Part shown: positions 39,799-50,265 of the stretch, piece by piece
Layout: every line of letters begins with the position of its first letter
Numbering within the stretch: position 1 is the first letter of the stretch
Source of the DNA: Rhabdophis nuchalis
Taxonomy: Eukaryota > Chordata > Lepidosauria > Squamata > Natricidae
NCBI GenBank assembly: GCA_039707465.1
Contig: CM077646.1
Location: 78,640,715-78,704,714 of the forward strand
Direction: 5' to 3'
Length of the DNA: 64,000 nucleotides
Made by a program: the position numbers and the translations under genes
Notes under the pieces: generated by a model
The model's database searches: none
What the model was told of the DNA's origin: nothing
What the model saw: only the letters and a program-made list of their open reading frames with translations

Positions 39799-40445
39799 TG
39801 TTGTCCCCAATTCGGGTCTGAGCCTGGTGCCGAAGCCAATGATGGACATCAGACACGAGGTGCAGGTTTTCTGAGTGCTTTTTATTGGAGTACTCCAAGG
39901 AAAAGGGTTCCTGGTCAAAAGGCCAAGAACCAATTATGTGTTTTAATTTCCTGTGCACCGCCCCGGGTCCCTTTGGGGAGAGGGTGCGGTTATATAAATC
40001 CAACAATAAATAAATAAAAAATAAATAAGAACAAAGGATTAAGAAAGCTTTATACATTTTCACTAAAGAAGAAGGCGGGACAAGGTGAAACAATAAGAAA
40101 TATCCTCTAATAAACATTTTAGCAGTAATTCTAATTTGTTCTATTGGTCTATAGCTGTCCCATTCCTAGGCCTTGGCTAATGAATGCCCCAGGAGTTATC
40201 TAATAGACATTTCATTTGTTGCTGGCCATCTCTATTCCTAACTTTTAGCTGAGGTCTGCAAGTTGTCTAATTCTTGTTGCTTTTATCAACTTTCCAACTA
40301 CCCATAATTGCTACAAGCTTTACACATGCATATTCCCTGTTGATAAGCATTCTTTGTTCTTGTGAGACAGACAGACCCCCCTATTACAGTCTTCCTGATT
40401 TACTTTCAAGTGTGTGCCATGACCTTGCTTTAGCAGCCAGCCCAT
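39799..40445 (-). mobile_element. Possible LTR (U5 and poly(A) end), with an L2/L3 tail inserted
   Basis: On the minus strand AATAAAAAGCACTCAGAAAA is followed by a GC-richer segment ending 'gaattggggacaaca', a plausible R-U5 with CA terminus at 39799. The 5' end is not defined and no duplication was found. An L2/L3 tail in plus orientation interrupts it at 39940-40030. Confidence 0.35.
39940..40030 (+). mobile_element. L2/L3-type LINE 3' tail
   Basis: 'gcaccgccccgggtcccttt' and 'ccaacaataaataaataaaa' match the tail signature. Only the tail is present. Confidence 0.75.
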
Positions 40446-40920
40446 CAATAGGGTTACTCTTGCACCATGTTGTTTTTTCCTTTGCAAAAGTATCAACAAT
40501 TATAGATTGCTAAAACGTTCAATCTATGTCTCTAAATGGACATGTCTAATGTAACTTAGCTAGCTAGCATTGATTTGTGTGGTATAGAGACAAGCTTGCT
40601 GCATTTGGATGAAAGAAATACAGTTTCAAATCCCATCTAAATTATGAACTATCTGTTGAATGTGTTAGCTAGGAATTATGAGAGTTAAAGTAAATCACAT
40701 TTAGAGGGTATCAAATTGGGGAAATACTGAAGCTCTTAGGCAAGTTGCTATCATATTGATTTTGTATATGACTGATCATTTGCCTGTGAGAGTGGATTAG
40801 ATGTCCTGTCTTTCCTTTATTTAACTACCTTTCCTTAAATGATTAGAAGTTCCAAGAGTGCAGTGGTTATGTGGGATTGATTCCTCTCCAGGCTTCTTGG
40901 CAATTATTACTTGCTATTAT
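40446..40920. other. Unassigned stretch
   Basis: Nothing recognisable before LINE copy B. Confidence 0.5.
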
Positions 40921-41339
40921 TTAGAAGATGGAGGGCTAGCCGCTCTGAATCTGACCGGACACAGGTAAGAGCCCATTTACGGACTTACATTGTGGCGCTG
41001 AGGGTGGCCAAACGTCATCATTGTGCCACTCTCATAGCATCCGCAGAAAACCGCCCTGCCGCCCTGTTTAGGGTGACCCGCGCCCTCCTTCAACAGAGGG
41101 AACGGGAAGCCCCGCTACAGGGTAGAGCAGAGGAATTTGTGATTTTTCTGCAGGAGAAAACCGCCCAGATACAGAGTGAGCTAACCCCCATTCATGGCCC
41201 AGTGGGATGCCACGAGAGAGATCTTGTTTGGGAGGAGTTACTTCCGAGGATATGGACAGGCTACGTGGGCGACTGCGAGCCACCACATGTTTATTGGACC
41301 CGTGCCCCTCCTGGCTTGTACTGGCATCCTGGGAGGTGA
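40911..41339 (+). CDS. LINE copy B: linker region of ORF2 (truncated, split from RT)
   Basis: The frame reads 'ALRVAKRHHCATLIASAENR', 'EFVIFLQEKTAQIQSELTPI' and 'LVWEELLPRIW', aligned to 31149-31577 in copy A. The first four codons are flanking sequence. As in copy A, the frame departs from homology at 'VWEE' because one base is missing in 'gaggagttacttcc'. The RT continues in the -1 frame. Confidence 0.6.
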   Translation: MLLFRRWRASRSESDRTQVRAHLRTYIVALRVAKRHHCATLIASAENRPAALFRVTRALLQQREREAPLQGRAEEFVIFLQEKTAQIQSELTPIHGPVGCHERDLVWEELLPRIWTGYVGDCEPPHVYWTRAPPGLYWHPGR

Positions 41340-43007
41340 CACGAGGCTGGCTCCAAGAGGTTGTCAACGCATCCTTGAGTGAGGGTTCCTTGCCTGCCTC
41401 CCTAAAAGAGGCCATGGTGAGGCCCCTCCTCAAGAAGCCCTCTTTGGACCCAGCTCTTTTGAACAACTACCGTCCAGTCTCCAACCTTCCCTTCTTGGCG
41501 AAGGTTGTTGAGAGTGTGGTGGCACAACAGTTTCCCCGTCACCTGGAGGAAGTTGACTATCTAGATCCGCGCCAGTCCGGCTTTCGGCCCGGGCATAGCA
41601 CCGAGACGGCATTGGTCGCGTTGGTAGATGATCTCTGGAGGGCCAGAGATGGGGGATGTTCCTCCATCCTGGTCCTATTAGACCTCTCGGCGGCTTTCGA
41701 TACCATCGACCATGGTATCCTATTGCATCGGCTGGGGGGGTTGGGGGTGGGAGGCACCGTTCTACGGTGGTTCTCCTCCTACCTCTCTGGCCGATCGCAA
41801 TTTGTGCGGGCAGGAGAGCAGAGGTCGACCCCGAGACCCCTCACATGCGGGGTGCCTCAGGGGTCGGTCCTCTCGCCTCTCCTGTTTAACACATACATGA
41901 AGCCGCTGGGCGAGATCATCCGTGGTTTTGGGGTAGAGTACCACCTGTACGCTGATGACACCCAGCTGTACATATCTACCCCAAACCACCCCAACGATGC
42001 CGTAGCGGTGATGTGCCAGTGCCTGGAAGCCGTGCGGATCTGGATGGGAAGTAACGGACTTAGGCTCAACTCGACCAAGACCGAGTGGCTGTGGTTTCCG
42101 GCTGCCCGATTCAACCAGCTCTCCCCAACGCTGGCCATAGGGGGCGAACATCTTGCCCCTGTGGATGGGGCGCGCAACTTGGGTGCCCTCCTGGATACCC
42201 GGCTGTCCATGGAAGATCAAGTGACAGCCGTGGCCAGGAGGGTGTTTTACCAGGTTCGCCTGGTACGCCAGTTCGGCCCCCTATTGGATCGGGACGCCCT
42301 TCGCACAGTCACTCATGCTCTCGTGACATCCCGACTGGATTATTGCAACTCTCTCTACATGGGGCTCCCCTTGAGGTGTACCCGGAGGCTTCAGTTGGTC
42401 CAGAACGCAGCCGCGCGAGCAATTATGGGCACCTCTAGGTTTGCCCACGTAACACCGCTCTTGCGCGAGCTGCACTGGCTACCTGTCGTCTTCCGGGTGC
42501 GCTTCAAGGTGTTAATTACCATCTTCAAAGCGCTCCATGGCTCGGGACCTAGCTACCTGCGGGATCGGATCCTGCCCCATACATCCTCACGGCCGATTCG
42601 CTCCCACAGAGAGGGACTTCTCCGGGTGCCGTCCACTAGACTTTGTCAGCGGGCGACGCCCAGGGGAAGGGCCTTCTCTGTGGCGGGCCCAGCCCTCTGG
42701 AATGACCTTCCCCCCGATATCAGGACAACCACGGACCTCCGCTCCTTCCGCTTAAAATTAAAGACACACTTTTTTCGTCTGGCCGGCCTTGGGTAGTCTC
42801 TTTTTAGGTTAAGGGTTTTTAGGGGTAATTTTTAGTTTAGTTTATGGGTTTTAGCGCAGGATCAATTTAATCTATTTTTAATTTTGTATTTTGTATTTGT
42901 CTGTGGTTTTATTTGTATTTTTAATTGCCTGTGCCCCGCCTCGAGTCCCCTTGGGGAGAGAGAGCGGGATATAAAATTAAATTATTATTATTATTATTAT
43001 TATTATT
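40923..43007 (+). mobile_element. Young L2/L3-type LINE, copy B
   Basis: It is truncated at 'agaagatggagggctag', equivalent to copy A 31161. The remaining linker, RT frame and 3' UTR parallel copy A, ending in (ATT)n at 42979-43007. It carries the same frameshift site as copy A (at about 41238). No clear target duplication. Confidence 0.85.
41207..42796 (+). CDS. LINE copy B: reverse transcriptase part of ORF2 (529 codons, intact)
   Basis: All RT blocks are present: 'LDLSAAFDTIDHGILLHRL' (A), 'GVPQGSVLSPLLFNTYMKPL' (B), 'YHLYADDTQLYIS' (C) and the C-terminal 'ELHWLPVVFRVRFKVL' and 'FSVAGPALWNDLPPDIRTTT'. The length equals copy A. The few differences are scattered, such as FVLMGEQ to FVRAGEQ and LLDQDALC to LLDRDALR. 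Neither copy has a stop or indel in 1590 bases, indicating recent transposition or selection. The ATG is arbitrary, as in copy A. Confidence 0.9.
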   Translation: MPRERSCLGGVTSEDMDRLRGRLRATTCLLDPCPSWLVLASWEVTRGWLQEVVNASLSEGSLPASLKEAMVRPLLKKPSLDPALLNNYRPVSNLPFLAKVVESVVAQQFPRHLEEVDYLDPRQSGFRPGHSTETALVALVDDLWRARDGGCSSILVLLDLSAAFDTIDHGILLHRLGGLGVGGTVLRWFSSYLSGRSQFVRAGEQRSTPRPLTCGVPQGSVLSPLLFNTYMKPLGEIIRGFGVEYHLYADDTQLYISTPNHPNDAVAVMCQCLEAVRIWMGSNGLRLNSTKTEWLWFPAARFNQLSPTLAIGGEHLAPVDGARNLGALLDTRLSMEDQVTAVARRVFYQVRLVRQFGPLLDRDALRTVTHALVTSRLDYCNSLYMGLPLRCTRRLQLVQNAAARAIMGTSRFAHVTPLLRELHWLPVVFRVRFKVLITIFKALHGSGPSYLRDRILPHTSSRPIRSHREGLLRVPSTRLCQRATPRGRAFSVAGPALWNDLPPDIRTTTDLRSFRLKLKTHFFRLAGLG

Positions 43008-43482
43008 CAATCTATATTCCACCTGCATGCATTTACAAATATGCATTTTGAGACACAGCTTAAACAGCCCTATTTACTGATCTCACAACAGATCTCACTT
43101 GGCACTTTAGGAAGTTGACATTGGTTTCATATCTCTTTACTTATCTCTCAACATAAGTACAATCTGTTATTCTTCTCAAAGAGCAATATTCTGCTCCCTG
43201 AAACTGCAGGAAACCCACAAGTATTATAATACCTTCTAGCTAACAGTGAGCTTCCTTAGCTCATGTACTATTGTAATTTGAAGAGAAAAAAAAGAGCTAT
43301 CAGCTAGGTCTGCAATATAAACTGATATAAAGTAAGACGGGGAGGTGGGAGGAATCAGAAATATTTCCAAAAAGAAAAAAGATTCAAAGAAGTGGCTTCC
43401 AATCTCTTTTAAAGCAGTTATAAATACAACGATAAATTTACCTTTCATTTCTAAGATTAAAACATGATTTCTTCTCTCTATA
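43008..43482. other. Unassigned stretch
   Basis: Nothing recognisable. Confidence 0.5.
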
Positions 43483-43490
43483 ATCTATTC

Positions 43491-43843
43491 CAGAGGTGTC
43501 AAACTCAAGGCCTGCGGGCTGGATCTGGCCTGTGGGATGCTTAGATTTGGCCCGTGGGGCGGCCCTGGAAACAATGAAGGACTGCCCCACAGTGCCTCTG
43601 CCAGAGAAAGCAGAGCTCAGAAAGGCAGCATTCAGCTCTCCTGAGCTTCATTTCTCTTGCACGAGGCCGTTGTGGCCGAAAACAGAGCTTGGGAGCCTGT
43701 TTTCACTGGCAGAGTGCTTGGACCACAACAGGCACCTCCGACATGAGTGATGTGAAGGTGGCCACATACCCCCAGCCACGCCCCTCCCGAGGTCAAACAC
43801 AACCCTGATGCGGCCCTCAATGAAATCGAGTTTGACACCTCTG
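43491..43843. mobile_element. hAT MITE, 353 bp
   Basis: The terminal inverted repeats are CAGAGGTGTCAAACTC and GAGTTTGACACCTCTG, nearly perfect over 16 bp. A perfect 8-bp duplication ATCTATTC flanks it (43483-43490 and 43844-43851). The interior 'ggcctgcgggctggatctgg' is that of a widespread amniote hAT MITE type. Non-coding. Confidence 0.95.
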
Positions 43844-43889
43844 ATCTATTCTGTCTAATCATCAAGACAGAATAGATCAGGATAGCCCT

Positions 43890-44100
43890 AGGATAGCCCC
43901 CCGTTCTGACTTTTATATATAAATTATAATTTGGTTGGGTTTTTAAATATGGGTTTTAGCACGGGTAAATAATTTAATATATTTTAATGTTGTATATTGT
44001 ATTTATTGTGGTTTTTAAATAATGCCTGTGCGCCGCCCTGGGTCCTAACAAGGAGAAGGGTGGGGTATAAATTCGAATAAATAAATAAATAAAATAAAAA
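43890..44100 (+). mobile_element. L2/L3-type LINE 3' UTR and tail
   Basis: Contains 'gggttttagcacgggtaaat', matching 'gggttttagcgcaggatcaa' of copies A and B, and 'cgccgccctgggtcc' with GGGGTATAAATTCGAATAAATAAAT. 5' truncated in the 3' UTR. Confidence 0.75.
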
Positions 44101-44655
44101 GACCATAAATCATGAATTCATTTTTTTTCCTGCTTTGCACAAGAAGTTCATAAGAGGGTTGCACTCAGCAATAAGCATATTGTCATTTGGGGGGGGGGGG
44201 TTTAAAGAAGTCAATTTGGCCATTCTAGTGAGTTCCATCAACTTCACTAATCATTCCTCCATTGTGGAAATGCCAAAGCATTTGGAATGCCTTTGGCTTT
44301 AACCACAATGCAAACAATAATCTTGCTGCAGTTATCATAGACAAAAACAATGCTCCCTGACTTTTCTCCACACCCCAACTGTTTGTCCATTAATCTTACC
44401 AGATTAATGAAATCTCTGGTCTCAAGTGTATATTAATTTTAAAAACCCTCTAACTCAGTGTATGTATTTGAATCCCAATTTTGGAGGGGTTTTTACACAT
44501 CTATCAAGCATGAGAAAATATTCCTTCTTGTTCACATTTGCCAACATAAATTTGAAATGCCTTTGTACATTTTAGACAATGACTCTGGTCACATATATTA
44601 GTGGTACATCATTTTATTAAAATTATCTTTAAGATTACAATATAATATCAATTTC

Positions 44656-46637
44656 TTTTCTTTTTTTATATTGGAAAAGTTTTATTGGTTTTTACCATTT
44701 TCAAAAAGGGTAGGGTAAGGGATACAGAAACATATTAAGAACTTTCGCGTCGGGATCATTGGCCCTTCTAGGGCTTCATAATAAAACATTAAAAGAATAT
44801 TTTTCCAAAAGTACTACAAGGTGAAAATAAGTACAAGATTCCTAAATTCTCCATTCTATGCTAGCAGTCGTGTACAAACATCCAGACATAAGATTATGCA
44901 ATATTAATAATAATAAAAAAAAGCAAAGTTATTTTTTCGATCTAAGTCTCTTGGCAATTGTATCTTCTTTTTCTCCTCCCTGGCCCCCAGCGGGCGGGGC
45001 CGTGGCCCCCTCCGTCCCCCCTGGATCTTCCCCCAGGATAGAGGAATGTTTTTTAAGAAAGGCTTCCGCCTCAGCAACTGTTTTAATCCTTACTCTTCCT
45101 TCATCCCAGAACACCAACATCCCTTCCGGCATCACCCACTTAAACCAGATCCCGTGGTCAAACAATTTTCTGGATAAGAAGGAATACCTCCTTCTCACCT
45201 CCCTAATCTTTTTTGGGATCTGCTTCAAGATGGTGACTTCCTTTTGTTGGTAAATTAACGGCCCCCCTCTCTGCGCCTTCAAAATTCTCTCTCTGGTTGA
45301 CCTTCTAACAAATTTAATATGTATCTCTCTGGGTACTTTATTTATCCTGGCATATGCTGAATTTATTCTGTAGACTAGGTCAATATCCCCCCTGATCTCA
45401 TCTTTAGGTTTCTGTAAATAGTCTGCTAAAATTGTACTCATGAGATCAGGAAGGTATTCACCAGATTCTTCAGAAATATTCTGAAATCTTAAAAAATATG
45501 ACATCCTTTCAAAATCCATCCTAGACATATGACCAGACAAATCTGCAATTTCAATGTTGACATTTTTAAGTTCTCCCTTTGCCCCAGCCAGCCCCCCTTC
45601 CAGCTCCTCAGTCTTCTGTGAATTCTCCAGCACTTGCTTCCGTGTTTCCAGAAGGTCCTCCTTGAAACTTTTATTATCAGCTCTCAAAGCTTTAATTTCC
45701 TGCACCAAAACTTGTAACACTGATTCCAAAGATGACATTCTTTGTTCCAATCCTGCCAATTCTGATTTTGATGCCATGGTAAGCTGTTAAAGTCAGTGTC
45801 ACTAAGATGGCGTTTTTTGGGTGGGGCCGTTGAGGCAAATCAGGAGCAAAACAGTTCAGGTGAAAGTTGTAAAAGAATTCAAGACCCAGCAGAGAAACAC
45901 TTTTCACAGTCAAAAATTTTAGCAAAGAAGGCACTCAGGGAAGGAATCAATTAATCCAGAAATTTCTTCATTAGTAGAGAGAGAGAGTACATTTCACGAA
46001 GAGATGTTGGTAATTTTCCAAAGGTAAAAATAGTCATTCAGGAACAAAGGGAACCATCCTCCACCGCCCCGTCTGAGAGCCAGGAGGAGAAAATAACCAA
46101 AGAAAAATTGTATCAAGCCAGCCGGACTTAGATACATTGTAAGAAAATAAGCCGCAGATCACTTTCGCTTATTTCAATGCAGTCCGGAAACAAAGTATCC
46201 GCTTCCTTGCAACGAGGAGCCATTTCAAAACGCCGCTTTAAATCCGAGGGGGGGTTTAACCAACAAACACCCCGCTCTACGTTCTTTCAATCCAGGCTGC
46301 CAGCATAAATAATGTTATAAATCACTCACTCTTCACCTCGCCGCCAAAGCCCCAGGGAGCCTTCCGACCCGCACGCTCAGTTCTTTTTAAATTCGCTGAT
46401 CGTTACCGTCCTCCATTGGCGAAGGGAAACTCCCCCCGCAGCATGCCTCCCCTCGCCTAGACCGAAGACAAGGGTCGTTCTCCAGCCGCCGCTGAGAGGA
46501 ACAGACCCAGGCACGCCAGCCCTATGGGAGGCCCCCAAAAATGGGGGTGCCTCGCCCCCGATGGGGGGCAGAAAGAAGGAAAAGCGGCGAACGAGTCCAA
46601 GACTCATCCGTCGCCGCTGGAAGGCGGAACCGGAAGT
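44656..46637 (-). mobile_element. Half-L1 (ORF1-only), complete copy 2, with perfect 18-bp target duplication
   Basis: The element is bounded by CAATATAATATCAATTTC at 44638-44655 and 46638-46655, identical at all 18 positions. On the minus strand it starts ACTTCCGGTTCCGCC, has an 860-bp GC-rich 5' UTR, ORF1 (282 codons), a 3' UTR with CCAATAAAACTTTTCCAATATA and an A-rich tail. There is no space for ORF2. The long duplication and A tail fit L1-type target-primed insertion. It sits in an older L1 3' end. The UTRs differ more from copy 1 than the coding frame does. Confidence 0.9.
44929..45777 (-). CDS. L1 ORF1p-like RNA-binding protein of half-L1 copy 2 (282 aa)
   Basis: Same layout as the protein at 13040-13888: N-terminal coiled coil ('LEQRMSSLESVLQVLVQEI'), an RRM-like part with 'SYFLRFQNISEESGE' and 'PREIHIKFVRRSTRERIL', a C-terminal domain with 'FDHGIWFKWVMPEGMLVFW', and the same Gly/Pro-rich end RLRSKK. 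The coiled coil has diverged strongly between the two copies while the RNA-binding half is nearly identical, the usual pattern for L1 ORF1p. The start context is gccATGG, a strong Kozak match. No stop or frameshift. It may still be translatable if transcribed; the GC-rich 5' UTR would have to supply the promoter. Confidence 0.9.
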   Translation of the reverse strand: MASKSELAGLEQRMSSLESVLQVLVQEIKALRADNKSFKEDLLETRKQVLENSQKTEELEGGLAGAKGELKNVNIEIADLSGHMSRMDFERMSYFLRFQNISEESGEYLPDLMSTILADYLQKPKDEIRGDIDLVYRINSAYARINKVPREIHIKFVRRSTRERILKAQRGGPLIYQQKEVTILKQIPKKIREVRRRYSFLSRKLFDHGIWFKWVMPEGMLVFWDEGRVRIKTVAEAEAFLKKHSSILGEDPGGTEGATAPPAGGQGGEKEDTIAKRLRSKK

Positions 46638-46655
46638 CAATATAATATCAATTTC

Positions 46656-47560
46656 AATTCCTTCATATTTTCCCATTGTTTCATGTGTGTATTATAACCA
46701 AAATTTTAGCCTGCTCATACATTATTTCACTTCTTCTGGTTCAAATTTCAATTAAAATATATACATTTTAGCAATGACATGTTCATCATTTGTAGACAAT
46801 ATCCATTTTAAACTCAATCTTGCAATATTCAAAACCATACATTCTTTTGTCTATTTTAAATCTTTCTAATAATTATAACTAAGAAGAGTATTGGTTATTT
46901 TAGTCTTCTTCCGCCAGTTCTTCTCTTGCTTTTATTTTGTATTCCGCTTGACAAAATTCTAGTTTCTCACATTGTGTAGGTTTACCTATTATTTCTTGTC
47001 TATAAAAATGCTTCTTTCACTAAGAGCCAAATAATTGTTCAGGTACAACCTGGGTTTATATCTATTCCATATCCTCAATAATGCAAGCCTAGCATAATGA
47101 TTTTTAAAATGCAAATTAACCTTGACTTTATTGTACCGCAAATATGCTTGCCATCCAAATCTCAGGTCATGATCTTCTAACTTCAAGAGCCTTCTATTTC
47201 TCAATAGCACCCACTCTTTTTCCAAACCAAACAGCATAGTACAAAATACAATTTCAAATCAGGTAGACCCAAATCTCCACTTTCCTTTGCATCTTGTAAC
47301 ATTTAATATTTAACGTGTTTTTTTCCTGCCACACAAATATAGATGTATCTTTCTGCCTCTGTTTAAATGGTACATCAGTTGTCAAAAAAAGGTACTGTCT
47401 GAAAAAAAAATCATTAAAAAAGGCCTTCATGTTTACCACAGAAATTCTTCCCCAGCAATGATAATTATAGTATCTCCTGTCTTGTGTCTTTTTTACTTTT
47501 ATAATCAATATTTTTGCCATTTGTTTGTATTATCTCAAGCTAGCCAATCTTAGTTGCCTT
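46656..47560 (-). pseudogene. L1 ORF2 C-terminal end and 3' UTR, decayed
   Basis: Minus-strand frames give 'WGRISVVNMKAFFNDFFFR', 'KDTSIFVWQEKNTLNIKC' and then 'LLKLEDHDLRFGWQAYL' with 'RLALLRIWNRYKPRLY'. These are the conserved C-terminal blocks of L1 ORF2 downstream of the RT. Several frameshifts are present. The half-L1 at 44656-46637 is inserted in the continuation of this element's 3' UTR, in the same orientation. Confidence 0.7.
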
Positions 47561-49565
47561 CCTCATAGATATTTGACAGGAAACTCACAACAAATTTACA
47601 AACTATTCTTAAGATGATGTCCAAAATGGAAATGGAAATGGAAATATAATTGTAGAATTATGCGATACAAGTTAATCAAAGTCCAAGGGTGTTTTAAGAT
47701 TAAAATGCTATTTTAAGCTTCTTAAAGAAAACCAAGGTACAGATTTATTATGATGTATTGACATTCTTTAGCTGTATAAATGCATCATGATTATTTTTTC
47801 AATAGCTAAGTCAACTATTTGAGATACTTTGCCCCCAGCACAAACAGAGAAGTAAATAAAAGCAGTTATAGTTATTATTAAGAGAAGACCTCATGCTGAA
47901 ATTGCATGCAATTTTGCATTGTTTTATTTATATATTTATCATAATTGTGTGGCTGCCCATCTCACAAGAGATTGATTCTAGGTGGTATACAGTAGTTTCA
48001 GTACAAGGAGAAACATGTTGAGAAATAGTCCCCTATTTCCACATATACTTCATCTTTTGAGGTAAATGGAAAGATCAGAGTTGTATCAAAGGACCTTGAG
48101 AAGAGGAGCCTTAGTTTGTGATAGGAAAGAAGTGGAAATGCTGATAAGGGCATGTTTTTCCCTCATGATGGTGAATTGTGGCAAATGAAATTGGCATTAG
48201 AATAAATTGGAGGGATGTAAAAGCAGCAGCTATGTTTAGATGTCTCAAAAAAGGCTTCTGTAAATATTCATTGACCATAAGAAGCCATGGTATTGCAAGC
48301 CAGGTTAGGGGATTTTCTAGGTAACCAACCAGGAATGGGGCTAATGGTGGAATGAGGCAGAAGAAATAGATGAAAAGAGGAAGAAAAGTGAAAGAATAAA
48401 GTGACATTGCAGAGAAAAGTCTTAAGCTCCATCACTACAGTAGTGAAAATTGGGAATGGAGTGGATGTTTGGTTGAATGTTGAAGAAGATTCATGGAAGA
48501 CTAGAAAGGAGAACCGAATGGAGAGAGTTAGGGATGAAAGTAGGGGCAAGATGCTTGAGTAACTCTTCAGAAATTTGACCCAAGGAGATTACTGACTATT
48601 AAAATAATGCAATAGTCTGGCATACTAATTGCCCAATTGTCAAATTGGTCAAGGAATATACTGAGGTTTGGTAGCCCTCAATCTCCTTGATGGCCAGCTG
48701 AGATAGTGACATCTACCTGGGCTTGGAATTTGGTAGGAGGTAGGTGCAGTAAATGGTCAGCAGAATGGATTATGTGTCATAGAAAAGGCTGAGTAATACA
48801 AAAGATTCCACTTAACCACAAAAGGACAAGTTCCAAGAGGACGAGTTGTGAATCCAATAGGAGCTGGTTTGGGAAGGACTGCTTTGGCTTGTGCTAGGCA
48901 ATGCTTCCCAAGGTAAAAAGCAAGGAGCATTGATAGGTGGCATTCTAGGAGTGAGAGGACAAGGAGTGATCCACCTAGAAGACCCAAGTTTTCTTGGGAA
49001 ACTGGAAAAGTGGAGAAAGAAGAATTGTGAAAGGAACTGAACAGCTGGATGGAAGAGATTAAGAATTAGTTGGAGACTGGCGAGAGTGATGTTGCCAGAT
49101 ATTAGCTTCCACTCAGTTTGCATCAGGCAGAGAATAAATGTAAACTGAATGCTTAGGGATTGTGGATTACACCTTACATTTCCCACTGGGGAGAGTGGTT
49201 CTAAAGATTCATGTGACGTATTTCTGGGGGACTGCTTGAGGCATGAAAGGGGAAGGAGACTATCAAAGTAAATTGATCCATACTTTCAACCTGAATGACC
49301 CACTCCTAGATCCATGAGGTTGGATTGTTGCTTAACCTGGCTTTGTTCTGCTGACAATGGATGCAGATCTATTTAAAATAAGGTCATGTTCATCACAATC
49401 TGATTGCGGATAAACAACCAAGCTTGAAGTGCCTTGCCAATACCTATTTGGGGAAAGGAGGTGATGAGATCCTTTCAGAGATTTATCCAGTGGTGGTGTT
49501 AGGATAGACTCCTAGAGTTGGGTAGGCAATATATAATACCATGATGACAAATGGTCATTGTGGCT
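47561..49565. other. Mostly unassigned; L2-type tail (minus strand) at about 47925-48030
   Basis: The minus strand at 48030-47925 reads a tail like 'cttgtgagatgggcagccac' and is similar to 60150-60205. The rest (48030-49565) has several minus-strand frames up to 124 codons without recognisable motifs. Confidence 0.4.
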
Positions 49566-49569
49566 TTAA

Positions 49570-49905
49570 GACTGTTGGAATGCAATTAGAGACTGTAATT
49601 GGAGACTGTAATTATCTCCAACTATAAGAGGAAGTCAGCAGAAAGAATTGCTTTCTCTGCTAATTGCTCTTTTTTTGATATCTCTACTGTTTGCTATCTG
49701 CTCATGTGCCATGACTGACTGTGTTTGAAGAAGGAAGAATACTCGTTAATTGCTGACTGTAAGCAATTTGTTTGTCTGTTAAGGACTTTGTTTGACTAAC
49801 TTTATACTATCACTGCTTGTTAAGCAGTAGTTTAGTTTTACAACACCAGTAAAGCTATTTTGTTTTACTATCAGTGGCTGGTTTACTATTTGTGTGTTTA
49901 CCAGC
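49570..49905 (+). mobile_element. Possible solo LTR
   Basis: The segment starts TGTTGGAATG, has a TATA-like 'aactataagagg' at about 49620 and an end rich in TTTACCA. I could not find a matching target duplication, so the call is tentative. Confidence 0.3.
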
Positions 49906-49970
49906 AATGTTTCGCTAGCTGCATATTCTGCTGCACAACTTTTCTGTCTCCAAACGGAGATATCCCCCAA

Positions 49971-50265
49971 CAGGTGGGATTCAATTTTTTTTACTACTGG
50001 TTCTGTGGGCATGGCGTGGTGTGGTGGGTGTGGCATGGTGGGTGTGGTGTGGCTTGGTGGGTGCGGTTGGGCATGACTTGTTGGACATGGCAGGGGAAGA
50101 ATACTGTAAAATCCCCATTCCCTCATGATCAGCTGTGACTTGGGAGGCAGAGAATAGATGGAGGCAGGGCCAACCAGAGGTGGTATTTACCAGTTCTCTG
50201 AATGACTCAAAATTTCTGCTACCAGTTCTCCAGAACTGATCAGAACCTGCTGAATACCACCTCTG
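49971..50265. mobile_element. hAT-like MITE, 295 bp
   Basis: Homologous over its length to 9058-9351 and 59390-59656 ('ggcatggcgtggtgtgg', 'accagttctccagaactgat'), ending GAATACCACCTCTG. The left end has lost a base (CAGGTGGGATTC) and no target duplication is evident, consistent with greater age. Confidence 0.8.

Noticed and set aside
39799..40445. A complete endogenous retrovirus
   Set aside because: No gag, pol or env frames were found next to the possible LTR end.
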